From: an uncultured Gemmatimonadales bacterium
GTDB taxonomy: Bacteria; Gemmatimonadota; Gemmatimonadetes; Palauibacterales; Palauibacteraceae
Assembly (NCBI GenBank): GCA_947259585.1
Contig: CAMYMV010000014.1
Span: forward strand, 71,398-135,397
DNA: 64,000 nucleotides
Direction of reading: 5' to 3'
Shown: one piece after another, positions 27,499-35,985 of the stretch
How positions within the stretch are numbered: position 1 is the first letter of the stretch
How the letters are laid out: the number at the start of each line of letters is the position of its first letter
The notes under the pieces: model-generated
Told to the model about the DNA's origin: nothing
Database searches by the model: none
The model's input: only the letters and a program-made list of their open reading frames with translations
Translations under genes and position numbers: made by a program

Positions 27499-28551
27499 CT
27501 AAAAGATCTCGAACCATCCGCCAGGACGGCGAATGGGTCCGCGCGCCAGTCTCGCGGCCGCGCCGGCGACCGCACAGCCGTCGAATCGGATATCCACCGC
27601 GCCGGAGAGGTCCGATCGAGCCATCATGACGCTACCGCCGGAGTCCAGGCCGACAGCGACGGCGCCCTCCACGTCGAGCTGGCCCGAGACGGCCATCGAG
27701 CCTGCGACGAGAACCAGTCCGCTCCATCGAAGCTCGCCCGCGATCGTAAGGTCGCCGCCGACGATGAGGGTGCCCCGGCCCGTGACAGTTCCGGTGAGGG
27801 GAGGAGCGGAGGGTAGGACAAACGTCACCGGCCATTCATCCGGATCGGTGACTGGTTGCGGCGACCAGATCTCGGAGATCAGATGCTCCGGCTCCACGAA
27901 CTCCTGCCGGCTGGCATTCCTCCAATCCACTCCGGCGGGGGACAGGGTGGTCCCGCCCGATGGCAGGCTCAGAAGGGGCGGACGACCCGAGAGGGACGCC
28001 GTATCGCCAAGGAAGCCACCCGGTAGCACGGCGAGCCCGGCGACCGCATCCGTGCCGGAGCATTGCCCTCCCCGGCTGTCCAGTCCCGAGATCTGCGCAG
28101 CGGTTCCCAACAGAACGGTGTCTGAGGCAACGAGGGCGGCAGTTGCCCGAAAGGGGGTTGGAGCGAGCACCAGCTGACCGACGACTCTTCGAGCCGAGCC
28201 TTCACGGCCCGGCTCGTAGGTGCCCTCGGCAACGAGCAATCGGATCTCCCGAGCCGGATCCAACCGCAGAAGCCGGCGCGACTGCACCTTGACGGTCCCT
28301 CCCTCGATCTCATAGGAGAACGTCGAGCTCCCGGCCGTGTCGGTCCCTATCGTTGCAAGGGCCTGGTTCAGGCCGGCTTCGGCCACATAGAAGGACCGAA
28401 CGGCGGCCGCGTGGTTCTCGGTGGTTCTGGAGTCCAGAAACGCACGAAGGAAGCCGGACGCGGCGAGGGCGGAGGCGGCGAGGAGTACGAGCAGAGTGAC
28501 CGGAAGCGCGGTGCCACTCCGATCCACCGTCGCTCCTCGAACGCCGCGCAT
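27499..28551 (-). CDS. PilX-like type IV pilus minor-pilin assembly protein
   Basis: A 350-residue protein. The N-terminal hydrophobic helix (GTALPVTLLVLLAASALAASGF) followed by ENHAAAVRSFYVAEAGLNQAL is the PilX N-terminal signature, in which the helix docks in the pilus and the conserved AEAGLNQA follows. The remainder is Gly/Ser-rich beta sequence of unknown structure, including TVTGRGTLIVGGDLTIAGEL, which reads like bactofilin/polymer-forming repeats. GGAGGG is 7 bases before ATG 28551. No other pilus genes are adjacent, so its pilus role is inferred from the N-terminus only. Confidence 0.75.
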   Translation of the reverse strand: MRGVRGATVDRSGTALPVTLLVLLAASALAASGFLRAFLDSRTTENHAAAVRSFYVAEAGLNQALATIGTDTAGSSTFSYEIEGGTVKVQSRRLLRLDPAREIRLLVAEGTYEPGREGSARRVVGQLVLAPTPFRATAALVASDTVLLGTAAQISGLDSRGGQCSGTDAVAGLAVLPGGFLGDTASLSGRPPLLSLPSGGTTLSPAGVDWRNASRQEFVEPEHLISEIWSPQPVTDPDEWPVTFVLPSAPPLTGTVTGRGTLIVGGDLTIAGELRWSGLVLVAGSMAVSGQLDVEGAVAVGLDSGGSVMMARSDLSGAVDIRFDGCAVAGAAARLARGPIRRPGGWFEIF

Positions 28552-28704
28552 TAACGAGCCCTCCGCTATGACGTTGGACGATCCATCCTGACTCAAGCTG
28601 CCGCCGGTCCGTCAACAATGGGTCAACCACCCCATTACTCGGTCACCCGCGGGCATGCTATGTTCAACGACGAGAATTTCGACTACGAAGTGAGGAGGTA
28701 GAGC

Positions 28705-29148
28705 TTGATCGAGGGACCGCGAACGAGACGAGCGCGACGTGGAGGCTTCGAGGCGCTGGTGGTTGGCGTCTGCATCCTGCTGCTCGGGCCGCTGCTTTCC
28801 GCCTGCGCGAGCGGCGGTGGAGGCGCCTCGGACGATCCCGAGCTGGACGCGCTGACGCACGTGCCGGATACCGTCTTCGTGGTCGTGAACAACCGATATC
28901 GGTTGGACGTGAACGTTTACGCCCTCTACATGTCCACCCGGCAATTCCTTGGCGTCGTTACGACGAACCGAACCTCCGAATACGCAGTGAGGGGGAGCGT
29001 CGCCGCCGGCAGCAACTTCCGCGTCCTGGCGGATCCGATCGGTGGCGGTGGGAACTACGTGACGGACGAGATTCTCGTCCGGAAGGGGGATGTCGTCGAG
29101 GTGACGATCCAGGACCCCTTGATCCAGTCTTTCTACAGCCTCTACTGA
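28705..29148 (+). CDS. Hypothetical lipoprotein
   Basis: A 147-residue protein with an Arg-rich start, a hydrophobic stretch and a lipobox (LLSACASG), then a Gly/Asp linker and a small beta-rich domain (VFVVVNNRYRLDVNVYALY, LADPIGGGGNYVTDEILVRKGDVVEVTIQ). It starts at TTG 28705; the start is well supported by AGGAGG six bases upstream (28693-28698). It may be a small envelope protein with a starch-binding/immunoglobulin-like fold, but I do not recognise a family. It is divergent from the PilX-like gene. Confidence 0.75.
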   Translation: MIEGPRTRRARRGGFEALVVGVCILLLGPLLSACASGGGGASDDPELDALTHVPDTVFVVVNNRYRLDVNVYALYMSTRQFLGVVTTNRTSEYAVRGSVAAGSNFRVLADPIGGGGNYVTDEILVRKGDVVEVTIQDPLIQSFYSLY

Positions 29149-29474
29149 GGCAACAGGTCCGCTTCAATCAGTTAGGTCCATATCCTGCCGTTTTGGCCTA
29201 CCGCTGTGGTATTGAAGGGAAGAATCCAACCCGGGCAGCGCTGCGACGAATGACCCGCTGATCTGTCGGTTTCGTGCTACAACCCTCCGGTCCCCACGGG
29301 GTATCAATAGCTGTAAACGCTTATAGTATAACAAGTTGGACATGTTTGTCGCCATGGTACCTTTTCTTGCCTGACAAAGAGGCCGCTTGACCGCTCTGCG
29401 AGGCGGATTCAGCGGCGCTTAGCCGGAGAAGTGAAGGTTAGTCCTATAGCTGTAGAAGTGAGGTAGTCCCGCTC
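29149..29474 (+). other. Gene-free region upstream of the PEP-CTERM gene
   Basis: This region of 326 bases has no plausible gene. It contains an A+T-rich island (about 29302-29350, including TATAGTATAA) unusual for this DNA, which is the best place for a promoter of the PEP-CTERM gene. GAGGTAG shortly before ATG 29475 is a possible ribosome site. No clean -35/-10 pair or sigma-54 element could be defined. Confidence 0.4.
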
Positions 29475-30710
29475 ATGGCAGTCCAAACGAAGGATTCGAA
29501 GCCTCCTGAGGTATCGAGGTGGGCGGTCGTCGCCTTTCTCTTCCTGAGTGCAGCCGTCGCGACCGGTATGGTCTACGCCGCGAACGAGTACCTCGCGCCG
29601 GTAGAGGCCGGGGCACAGGAGCTCGCGTGCGTCCCGAGCTGGGCAGACGCCTGCTCCAGCGTCGAGGTTGCCGTCTCGGACGACCAGCTCATGATCCACG
29701 TGCCCAACGGTAGCTTCCCGCGAACTGCATCCGAACGGAAGCGTCCGACGGCTCCGCGCGGCTTCCGCTCCTCGTCAGCCTGGAGTTCCGGCTCAGAGAC
29801 GCCCGCGGCTCAGCCGATAGACGCAGAGCGCATCTCGGCTCCGACCGGCGTAATGGCGGGTGGGCCGGCGCTGGCCGGGTTGAGAGTTCTGTCGAGCACG
29901 ACCGGTGGCGTATGCGCATCGGCCGACACGCCCGGGTGCGTGGACGTCACGGACCAGTGGCTGGCCGTGAGCGATACGACGGCCAAGCTCGAAGAAGAGG
30001 ACGATGACGATCCGTGCGTCGTGGATGACGATGACGAGGAGGGCCAGCGCTCTCTGGAGCAACGGGCCGTTGCCGAGGACGACTCCTCCGGTGTGGTTCC
30101 TTGCGCTGCCTATCTTCCCGCGGGTTCGACCGGCAGTCTTCTGAATCCGATCACCTTCCTTCTGCCCATTCCTCCGGTCATCGGCATCCTCGCCGGCGGC
30201 GGCGATAGCCCGCCTGAGCCTACCGGCGGCACCGCCGGCGGTCTCGATGGCGGCGACGACGGCGATGACGGCGGAACCGGCGGTGGCACCACAGGCGGCG
30301 GCACCACGGGCGGCGGCGGCGACGGTGGTTCGGACGGCGGCAGCGACGGTGGTTCGGACGGCGGCAGCGACGGTGGTTCGGACGGCGGCAGCGACGGCGG
30401 TTCGGACGGTGGCAGCGACGGTGGTTCGGACGGTGGTTCGGACGGCGGCAGCGACGGCGGTTCGGACGGTGGCAGCGACGGCGGTTCGGACGGCGGCAGC
30501 GACGGTGGTTCGGACGGTGGCAGCGACGGCGGCGATGATGGCTGGCCGACGGATGACGGCGGTGGCGGTCCCCCGATGTCCGAGGTTCCCGAGCCCGTTA
30601 GCACCACGCTGATGGGAATAGGCTTGGCGAGCTGGGCGGCTGCCCGGGCGCGCCAGCGCCGCAAGGGTGCCGAGGTGGATCCCGGCGCGGCGGAGGACCC
30701 TCTGGACTGA
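29475..30710 (+). CDS. PEP-CTERM sorting-domain protein with acidic region and Gly-Gly-Ser-Asp repeat
   Basis: A 411-residue surface protein candidate. Features in order: an N-terminal membrane/signal segment (VVAFLFLSAAVATGMVYAA), a region with cysteines and an acidic cluster (EEEDDDDP, then VDDDDEE) around 178-192, a hydrophobic segment (ITFLLPIPPVIGILAGGG), 17 tandem GGSD units, and a C-terminal PEP-CTERM tail: VPEP, then a hydrophobic helix TTLMGIGLASWAA and the basic RARQRRK. PEP-CTERM tails are cleaved and sorted by an exosortase (EpsH/XrtA-type), which is not in this window. The Asp-rich repeat suggests calcium binding or a biofilm/EPS matrix role by analogy. A strong terminator follows. 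Confidence 0.85.
   Translation: MAVQTKDSKPPEVSRWAVVAFLFLSAAVATGMVYAANEYLAPVEAGAQELACVPSWADACSSVEVAVSDDQLMIHVPNGSFPRTASERKRPTAPRGFRSSSAWSSGSETPAAQPIDAERISAPTGVMAGGPALAGLRVLSSTTGGVCASADTPGCVDVTDQWLAVSDTTAKLEEEDDDDPCVVDDDDEEGQRSLEQRAVAEDDSSGVVPCAAYLPAGSTGSLLNPITFLLPIPPVIGILAGGGDSPPEPTGGTAGGLDGGDDGDDGGTGGGTTGGGTTGGGGDGGSDGGSDGGSDGGSDGGSDGGSDGGSDGGSDGGSDGGSDGGSDGGSDGGSDGGSDGGSDGGSDGGSDGGDDGWPTDDGGGGPPMSEVPEPVSTTLMGIGLASWAAARARQRRKGAEVDPGAAEDPLD
30324..30527 (+). repeat. 17 tandem 12-bp units encoding Gly-Gly-Ser-Asp
   Basis: A 204-base in-frame tandem repeat with units such as GGTGGTTCGGAC and GGCGGCAGCGAC alternating. Synonymous differences between units (TCG versus AGC, GGT versus GGC) show higher-order 24-bp periods, so the array grew by duplication of pairs. 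Unit number is expected to vary between strains without shifting the frame. Confidence 0.95.
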
Positions 30711-30733
30711 GCCGTCGAGAGCGGGGATCTGAA

Positions 30734-30769
30734 GGGGCGGGGCCGGAGTCGGCTCCGCCCCTTTTTTTT
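30734..30769 (+). terminator. Rho-independent terminator after the PEP-CTERM gene
   Basis: GGGGCGGGGCCG pairs with CGGCTCCGCCCC (one G-T wobble) around a GAGT loop, followed by eight T residues (30762-30769). It is the strongest terminator in the window. Confidence 0.92.
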
Positions 30770-30788
30770 GGGCCGGCCGCGGCGACGG

Positions 30789-32597
30789 CTAGCTGCCGGC
30801 GGCTTCCTCCGCCAGCCACTCCTCGATGACGGTCGCCAGCACGGCGAGGCTCACGGCGCCGTTCTCCAGGACCCGATCGTGGAATGCCTTGACCTCGAAA
30901 TCCGGGCCCAGAACCTCCTTGGCCTGGTCTCTCAGCCGCAGGATCTCCCGCTGCCCGAGCTTGTAGGCCAGGGCCTGACCGGGCCACGAGATATACCGAT
31001 CCACTTCGTTCTCCACGTTGTTCTCGGCGAGCAGTGTGTTCTCGAGCATGTACTCGATCGCTTGCTCCCGTGTCCAGCCGAAGGCGTGAATGCCGGTATC
31101 CACGACCAGCCGGCTGGCGCGCCAGGCGTCGAACGAGAGAACGCCGAGCCGATCCCGATCGTCGGTGTAGAGGCCCATCTCATCGGCCAGCCGCTCGGTG
31201 TATAGCGCCCACCCCTCGACAAACGCCGTGGTGCCCTGGTACTTCCGGAACTCCGGGATCTCCGTCAGCTCCTGTGCGATCGCCAGCTGGAGGTGGTGGC
31301 CGGGAATCCCCTCGTGGTACGCGAGGACCTCGGCGTCGTACCTCGGTCGGGTCTCCGGAGCGTAGGTGTTGATGAAGTAGGTGCCCGGTCTCGTTCCATC
31401 TGCGGCCGGTCTCCTGTAGTAGGCGATCGTCGTGAAGGGCGCCTCGTACTCGGGAATCTCCTCCACCACGATGGGAGTCTCCGGAAGCCGTCCGAACCAG
31501 TCGGGAATCGCCGCCTGTGCCCGTGCCGTGGCCTCTTCCGCCTTCGCCTTAACCTCCTCGGCCGTCGAGAAATGAAGGGCCGGATCGGTGCGGAGCCTGC
31601 GCTGGATCTCGCTCACGTCCGAGGTGCCGAACACCGGCTCGCCGAGCGTGGTCATCTCGGCACGGATTCGGGCATTCTCCTGGAGGCCGATCTCGTGGAT
31701 CTCCTCTGCTGTCAGGCCGAGCGTCGTGTATGAGTGCCGGAGGATCCGGTAGCACTCCTCACCGCCCGCCAGCCCGACCATTCCGACTTGATCTCCCGTC
31801 CGGCCTGCCGGTAGAAGCTCTTGCTCGAAGAAACCCAGCAGACGCTCGAAGGCCGGCCGCACGCTCTCGCCGATCGCCGCCAGCAGCGCGGTTCCGAATT
31901 CCTCGTGCTCCTCGTCCGACCATCCCTCCCGGATCGCCGCGGCGGGCTCGGCGAGCGGCCATTCGGCGTCGGGCTTCTCCAGCTGCATCCGCAGCTGCTC
32001 GATCGCGTACTCGACGGAGAGCCGGTTTGAGACCAGGCCATCCGCGAGACCGAGGCGGAGGTTCTCGATGTAGGCGTCCACGTAGGGCCCCATCGCGTGC
32101 CAACGCTTGACCATCTTCTCGCCATCGGCCGGCGTCTCGACGCGCTGGATGTCCGCGATGTTCAGCAGGCTCACCTGGGGTCCGCTGCGGTGGTCCACGC
32201 GCCACTCGGCGAGCCGGCAGACGCGACGGTCGAGATCATCCTGCAGCTCTTCCTCGAGGGCCAGGTAGGTGATCAGATCCTGTCCGACCAGAGCGTCGCG
32301 CTCGATCCCCCTGAGCTCGGCGAGGAACCCCTCGATCGCCTCGTAACGCCTCTCTCGGCCCGCCGGCGTGATGTCGGCGAGGCGGTCGTCGTATCGGCGG
32401 TCGCCGAGGCTGGTGGCCGATCTGGGACTCGTCTCCAGGTGCCACTCCCAGTACCGCTCGGCGAGGGCCGAAAGGGCCTCCGAGCCGGCGGCCGCGTCGG
32501 TGCCGCCCTGATCGCCCTCATCCGGGCCATCGCCCGCGGTGCAGGCCGCGGAGAGGAGGGCGACGGCGACAGGGATGATACTCAGCGCTGAGCGCAT
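30789..32597 (-). CDS. DUF885 family lipoprotein, putative metallopeptidase
   Basis: A 602-residue protein with a lipoprotein signal (VAVALLSAACTAG) and an acidic linker, then the DUF885 all-helical fold (ERYWEWHLETSPRSATSLGDRRYDD, WALYTERLADEMGLY). The motif AYHEGIPGHHLQLA contains the HExxxHH-type zinc site usual in the family. DUF885 proteins are predicted carboxypeptidase-like metalloproteases and are expanded in Gemmatimonadota and Bacteroidota. It is likely an outer- or inner-membrane-anchored peptidase acting on imported peptides. It converges on the PEP-CTERM gene across the strong terminator. Confidence 0.9.
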   Translation of the reverse strand: MRSALSIIPVAVALLSAACTAGDGPDEGDQGGTDAAAGSEALSALAERYWEWHLETSPRSATSLGDRRYDDRLADITPAGRERRYEAIEGFLAELRGIERDALVGQDLITYLALEEELQDDLDRRVCRLAEWRVDHRSGPQVSLLNIADIQRVETPADGEKMVKRWHAMGPYVDAYIENLRLGLADGLVSNRLSVEYAIEQLRMQLEKPDAEWPLAEPAAAIREGWSDEEHEEFGTALLAAIGESVRPAFERLLGFFEQELLPAGRTGDQVGMVGLAGGEECYRILRHSYTTLGLTAEEIHEIGLQENARIRAEMTTLGEPVFGTSDVSEIQRRLRTDPALHFSTAEEVKAKAEEATARAQAAIPDWFGRLPETPIVVEEIPEYEAPFTTIAYYRRPAADGTRPGTYFINTYAPETRPRYDAEVLAYHEGIPGHHLQLAIAQELTEIPEFRKYQGTTAFVEGWALYTERLADEMGLYTDDRDRLGVLSFDAWRASRLVVDTGIHAFGWTREQAIEYMLENTLLAENNVENEVDRYISWPGQALAYKLGQREILRLRDQAKEVLGPDFEVKAFHDRVLENGAVSLAVLATVIEEWLAEEAAGS

Positions 32598-32750
32598 ATC
32601 GGACCTCTCGTGGAATCGGGTGAGTAAATCGCTGCGAAGCTAGGTCTCGACTCGAAGGGCCAGCAAGGGAGAGTGCTCGGGTTGCAGCCGCTCTGGCAGG
32701 ATTCCCGGCCAGGCCGCACACTGTTCCGGAGTCGAAACGAGGAGGAGGGC

Positions 32751-33221
32751 GTGACCGAACCGTTCTATGTCTCTCGCGCGGAAGTGTGGAAGGTAGAGGG
32801 TGTCCATCGAAGGGCCCGGCTCGAGACCGGGACCGAGTTCGACATGGGCGTACACGGCCCGATCAAGGAACACTACCGGATCGAGGCTCAGGATCAGCCG
32901 CTCCCCGTCGACTACATGGTGGCTCTCACCGGCGGGTGAATGCTGGGAACGCTCAACGGCGCGCTGGAGGCGCGCGAGGTCAGGCTCGACCCGGAGGCGA
33001 TGATCGCGGCCGTCACGGGCTTCAACGAGATCGTGGACCGAACCCCGGTCCTCACCCGGATCGAGATCGAGTACCGGATGCGCATCCCGGAAGGCACGCG
33101 GGATGTAGTCGACTGGGCTCTGGAGCTCCACCAGTCCAAGTGTCCGACGGCGGCGACGCTGCGCGGTGCGGTCGAGGTCAGCTGGACGGCGGAGATCGAG
33201 GAGGAGCCTTCCCAGGCCTGA
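32751..33221 (+). CDS. OsmC-family protein with predicted selenocysteine (in-frame TGA at 32937)
   Basis: One frame of 157 codons is interrupted only by TGA at 32937-32939 (codon 63). Upstream residues end PVDYMVALTGG, downstream residues begin MLGTLNGALEAREV; together they make the OsmC/Ohr pattern in which the catalytic Cys sits exactly at the TGA (xxALxGC-xxGTLxGALEAR). The second redox Cys is intact (LHQSKCPTAATLRG, C131). The downstream hairpin at 32952-32978 has the position and loop expected of a bacterial SECIS. AGGAGG lies five bases before GTG 32751. OsmC proteins reduce organic hydroperoxides through this residue pair; Sec would raise its reactivity. Conventional gene callers will split it into two hypothetical proteins. 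SelB/SelC/SelA are not in this window. Confidence 0.82.
32952..32978 (+). promoter_or_regulatory. Candidate bacterial SECIS element
   Basis: GCGCGC (32959-32964), loop TGGAG (32965-32969), GCGCGC (32970-32975), with an outer CTC/GAG pair (32952-32954 with 32976-32978). The GG in the five-base apical loop is about 26 bases after the TGA; bacterial SECIS loops carry a G near the loop start at roughly 16-37 bases. It lies inside the coding region as expected in bacteria. Confidence 0.7.
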
Positions 33222-33260
33222 GACGGCGTGAGCCGGCGGCCGTCCAGCACTGCCGTGCGT

Positions 33261-34145
33261 CTACTCTACGGCGACGGGAGGCAAAGGCGGCCGCTGCAGC
33301 CGTAGCCACAGGACGCCGCTCAGCAGGACGACCCCGCCGGCATACTGCAGGACAGAGATTCTCTCCCCGAGGAGGAGCGAGGCCAGGAGGACCGTAAGGA
33401 AGGGCTCCACGGTCGCGTACACGGCCGCCTGACCGGGCCCGATGTCCCGGATACCTACGAGCAGCAGCGTGACCGGCACCGCCGTGGAGATCACGCCCAT
33501 CAGACCGACCAGCAGGGCTCCACGCGGTCCACCGCCGAGCGCCAGGCCTCCGAAAAGGGCCGCGGCCAGCGCCGCGACGGCACCGGTCGCCAGGAGGCTG
33601 ACGGCGGCCGCTCCATGGGCCGGCGCGTCTTGGAGGAGCGTCTTCCCCCAGAGGATATAGATCGCGACGAACGCCACGGCGACCAGGATCAGCAGGAGGC
33701 CGAGCGGGTCCGCGCGGTGCCCATCGAAGCCCACGATCAAGGCGCACCCCGAGATCGCGACCAAGGTGGCCAGCACTCGCGGTCGACTCAGCCGTTCACC
33801 GAGAAAGACGGCGGCCAGCACGATCACGACCGCCGGATAGGTGAAGAACACGAGCGAGGCGAGCGAGGCCGAGACCCATTGCAGCGCCGCGAGGTAGGCC
33901 GTCGCGTTCACGGCGTAAAGGACCCCCAGAGCGAGGAGGGAAGGCCATCGCGTGCGAGGTGGGACATGTCTCCGGGTCAGGGCGATGAGCAGCCAAAGCG
34001 CCGCCGTCGCCACCAGAAACCGCCAGGCGACCATCGGCAGCACCCGAACGCCCTCCGCGAGGGCGAGCTTGGCGAGGATCGGAAGGGTGCTGTAGCCTAC
34101 GGCCGAGCCGAACACGGCTACCGTGCCCCGGGCCTCCTTCGTCAT
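33261..34145 (-). CDS. EamA/DMT-family transporter
   Basis: A 294-residue inner-membrane transporter of the drug/metabolite superfamily, with two EamA repeats of five hydrophobic segments each (first around VAVFGSAVGYSTLPILAKLAL, second from LGLLLILVAVAFVAIYILWGKTLLQD). GGAAGG precedes ATG 34145; upstream in-frame codons encode a charged leader. Such proteins export metabolites such as amino acids. It converges with the OsmC-family gene; the 39-base gap contains a small GACGGC/GCCGTC hairpin without a T-tract. Confidence 0.9.
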   Translation of the reverse strand: MTKEARGTVAVFGSAVGYSTLPILAKLALAEGVRVLPMVAWRFLVATAALWLLIALTRRHVPPRTRWPSLLALGVLYAVNATAYLAALQWVSASLASLVFFTYPAVVIVLAAVFLGERLSRPRVLATLVAISGCALIVGFDGHRADPLGLLLILVAVAFVAIYILWGKTLLQDAPAHGAAAVSLLATGAVAALAAALFGGLALGGGPRGALLVGLMGVISTAVPVTLLLVGIRDIGPGQAAVYATVEPFLTVLLASLLLGERISVLQYAGGVVLLSGVLWLRLQRPPLPPVAVE

Positions 34146-34260
34146 CCTTCCACGCTCCCCGCGATCTCTACCCGTCTCCACCTGCGGTTCTCGTCGGTAC
34201 GAGGCTGTCGCGGTAAGATCCACCCTCTGGTCGCGCACGCCATACCGCCGAGGTGATCAC

Positions 34261-35076
34261 ATGTTCGTCAATCGACTCTCGAGATGGCTCCTCTCGCTCC
34301 CAGCCGTCGGAGTGTGCCTCATCCCGGCATTGGCGTCCGCTCAGTCGGTGGACCTGGCCTCGTCGCACCTGGTCGACCTCACGCATCCCTTCAACGAGCG
34401 AACGGTGTACTGGCCGACCTCGCCCTCGGCCTTCGAGCTCGACACGCTGACGTGGGGCCGAACGGGCGCCGGCTACTTCTACGCGGCCGCGAGCCTGGCG
34501 ACGCCTGAGCACGGCGGCACCCACCTGGATGCCCCGATCCACTTCGGAGAGGGAAGAAGAACCGCGGACCAGATTCCGCTCGACCAGCTGGTCGGACCGG
34601 GCGTGGTCATCGACGTCTCGGACCAGGCTGCGCGCGATGCCGACTATCGTCTCACACAGGAGGACGTTCTGGCTTTCGAGGCTCGCCACGGTCGGATCCG
34701 CGCTGGAACGATCGTCCTGTTGCGCACCGGCTGGGATCGATTCTGGCCGGATAGGGCCTCGTACCTGGGCGACGACACGCCGGGCGACGCGAGTAATCTG
34801 CACTTTCCGAGCTATGGCGAGGATGCTGCCCGGCTTCTCGTTCTCGAGAGGGAAGTGGCCGTGCTGGGAGTGGATGCGGCTTCCATAGACTTCGGAGCTT
34901 CGGCGGATTTCGTCGTGCACAGGGTTGCGGCGGAAGCCGACGTGCCCGGTCTCGAGAACCTCACCAACCTGGGAGAGCTTCCCGAGACCGGATTCGTCGT
35001 GATCGCGTTGCCGATGAAGATCGAGGGAGGAACGGGCGGCCCACTGCGGGCGATCGCCGTCGTTCCCCGAGACTGA
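34261..35076 (+). CDS. Secreted cyclase-family (kynurenine formamidase-like) hydrolase
   Basis: A 271-residue protein with a signal peptide (SRWLLSLPAVGVCLIPALASAQ) and the cyclase fold (PF04199). The motif ATPEHGGTHLDAPIHFGEG carries the conserved H-x-G-T-H-x-D metal site. VDLTHPFNERTVYWP and GADFVVHRV-like strands fit. Relatives include kynurenine formamidase, isatin hydrolase and other amide hydrolases; substrate unknown. Export of a cyclase-family enzyme is uncommon for a cytosolic tryptophan pathway, so a periplasmic hydrolase is more likely. GAGGTGATC is before ATG 34261. Confidence 0.88.
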   Translation: MFVNRLSRWLLSLPAVGVCLIPALASAQSVDLASSHLVDLTHPFNERTVYWPTSPSAFELDTLTWGRTGAGYFYAAASLATPEHGGTHLDAPIHFGEGRRTADQIPLDQLVGPGVVIDVSDQAARDADYRLTQEDVLAFEARHGRIRAGTIVLLRTGWDRFWPDRASYLGDDTPGDASNLHFPSYGEDAARLLVLEREVAVLGVDAASIDFGASADFVVHRVAAEADVPGLENLTNLGELPETGFVVIALPMKIEGGTGGPLRAIAVVPRD

Positions 35077-35079
35077 GCT

Positions 35080-35934
35080 TTAGCTGCTCGCTCTTTTCAG
35101 ATTGATGCTCCCGTTCACGGTCTGGAGCGAGAGGTCCGGCCCGCCGCCTCCGATCGTACCCTTGGCGCTCCGCATGCCGAAGCGTCCCTGCACGGTGATC
35201 GGGAAGTCGGTGTTGATCGAGCCGTTGACGGTCTGGGCCGCGACGTCGGCGGCCGCGTCTCCGGGGAGCTCGACCGTGATGCTGCCGTTGACCGTCTGGA
35301 AGCTCAGGGGGCCCTCCGCGCGGCCCATGGAGACCGAGACGGAGCCGTTGACGGTTTGACCCTCCGCCGTGCCGGCGGCTGACACCTTGACGCCGCCGTT
35401 GACGGTGTTGGCACGGACGTCGCCGTCAATCGACCTGGCCTCGATGCCGCCGTTCACCGTCTGCGCCGAGAGGTTCACGCCTCTGGGCACGCGCACGGTG
35501 AACTTCACCGACACGTCGTTGTCCTTCGCCCCGAGCTTGCCGCTCTTCCCCGGGGCGCACTCGTAGGGCTCCTTGCCCGGTTTCCTCGGATGCAAGGCGC
35601 AGATCGTCACGCCGCCGGCATGCTCCACCACCTCGATCCGGACCTCCGAGGGGTCGTCGTCCTTGCCCTTCTTGACGGCTACGACCTCGGCTTGACCGCC
35701 GGAGATGCCCTCGGCCGTCACGTCGCCGTTGACGCCCTTGATCTCGAGGGTGGTGCCCGGTTGCATGGCGCCGCTCCAACGAAACTCCCCGCTATCCTGG
35801 ACGAGGATCGTGGCTGGCGCATCCGGTCCAGCGGTCGGTGAAGGCGCGGTCGCCGCTCCACTCCACAGCGCCAGGCCGGTGAGGCCGGCCGCCAGCGATA
35901 CCGCGATCGGGTTGTTCATCCTCCATTCAAACAC
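35080..35934 (-). CDS. DUF4097-type secreted protein with repeated TVNG motifs
   Basis: A 284-residue protein with a signal segment (IAVSLAAGLTGLALWSGAATA) and a right-handed beta-solenoid (DUF4097 fold) in which the strand motif TVNGxI/V recurs every 15-25 residues, ten or so times. Only four Cys (CALHP, ECAP) are in an irregular insert. GTG 35934 was chosen because GGAGG lies eight bases upstream; ATG 35919 has GGAGG immediately adjacent, which is too close. DUF4097 proteins are commonly placed next to ECF sigma / anti-sigma genes, as here; the role is unknown and probably surface or envelope related. Confidence 0.85.
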   Translation of the reverse strand: MFEWRMNNPIAVSLAAGLTGLALWSGAATAPSPTAGPDAPATILVQDSGEFRWSGAMQPGTTLEIKGVNGDVTAEGISGGQAEVVAVKKGKDDDPSEVRIEVVEHAGGVTICALHPRKPGKEPYECAPGKSGKLGAKDNDVSVKFTVRVPRGVNLSAQTVNGGIEARSIDGDVRANTVNGGVKVSAAGTAEGQTVNGSVSVSMGRAEGPLSFQTVNGSITVELPGDAAADVAAQTVNGSINTDFPITVQGRFGMRSAKGTIGGGGPDLSLQTVNGSINLKRASS

Positions 35935-35985
35935 GTGCCTCACCTCCGGATCATGCGTTTCTCGGCTGACGGGCGATCCTCTTCG

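Noticed and set aside
29355..29370. Sigma-54-like element before the PEP-CTERM gene (TGGTAC, then TTGC)
   Set aside because: The spacing between GG and GC is one base too long for a -24/-12 promoter, and C at position 4 is T.
30324..30527. CRISPR-like array
   Set aside because: The repeat has a 12-base period, no spacers, and is in-frame coding for GGSD.
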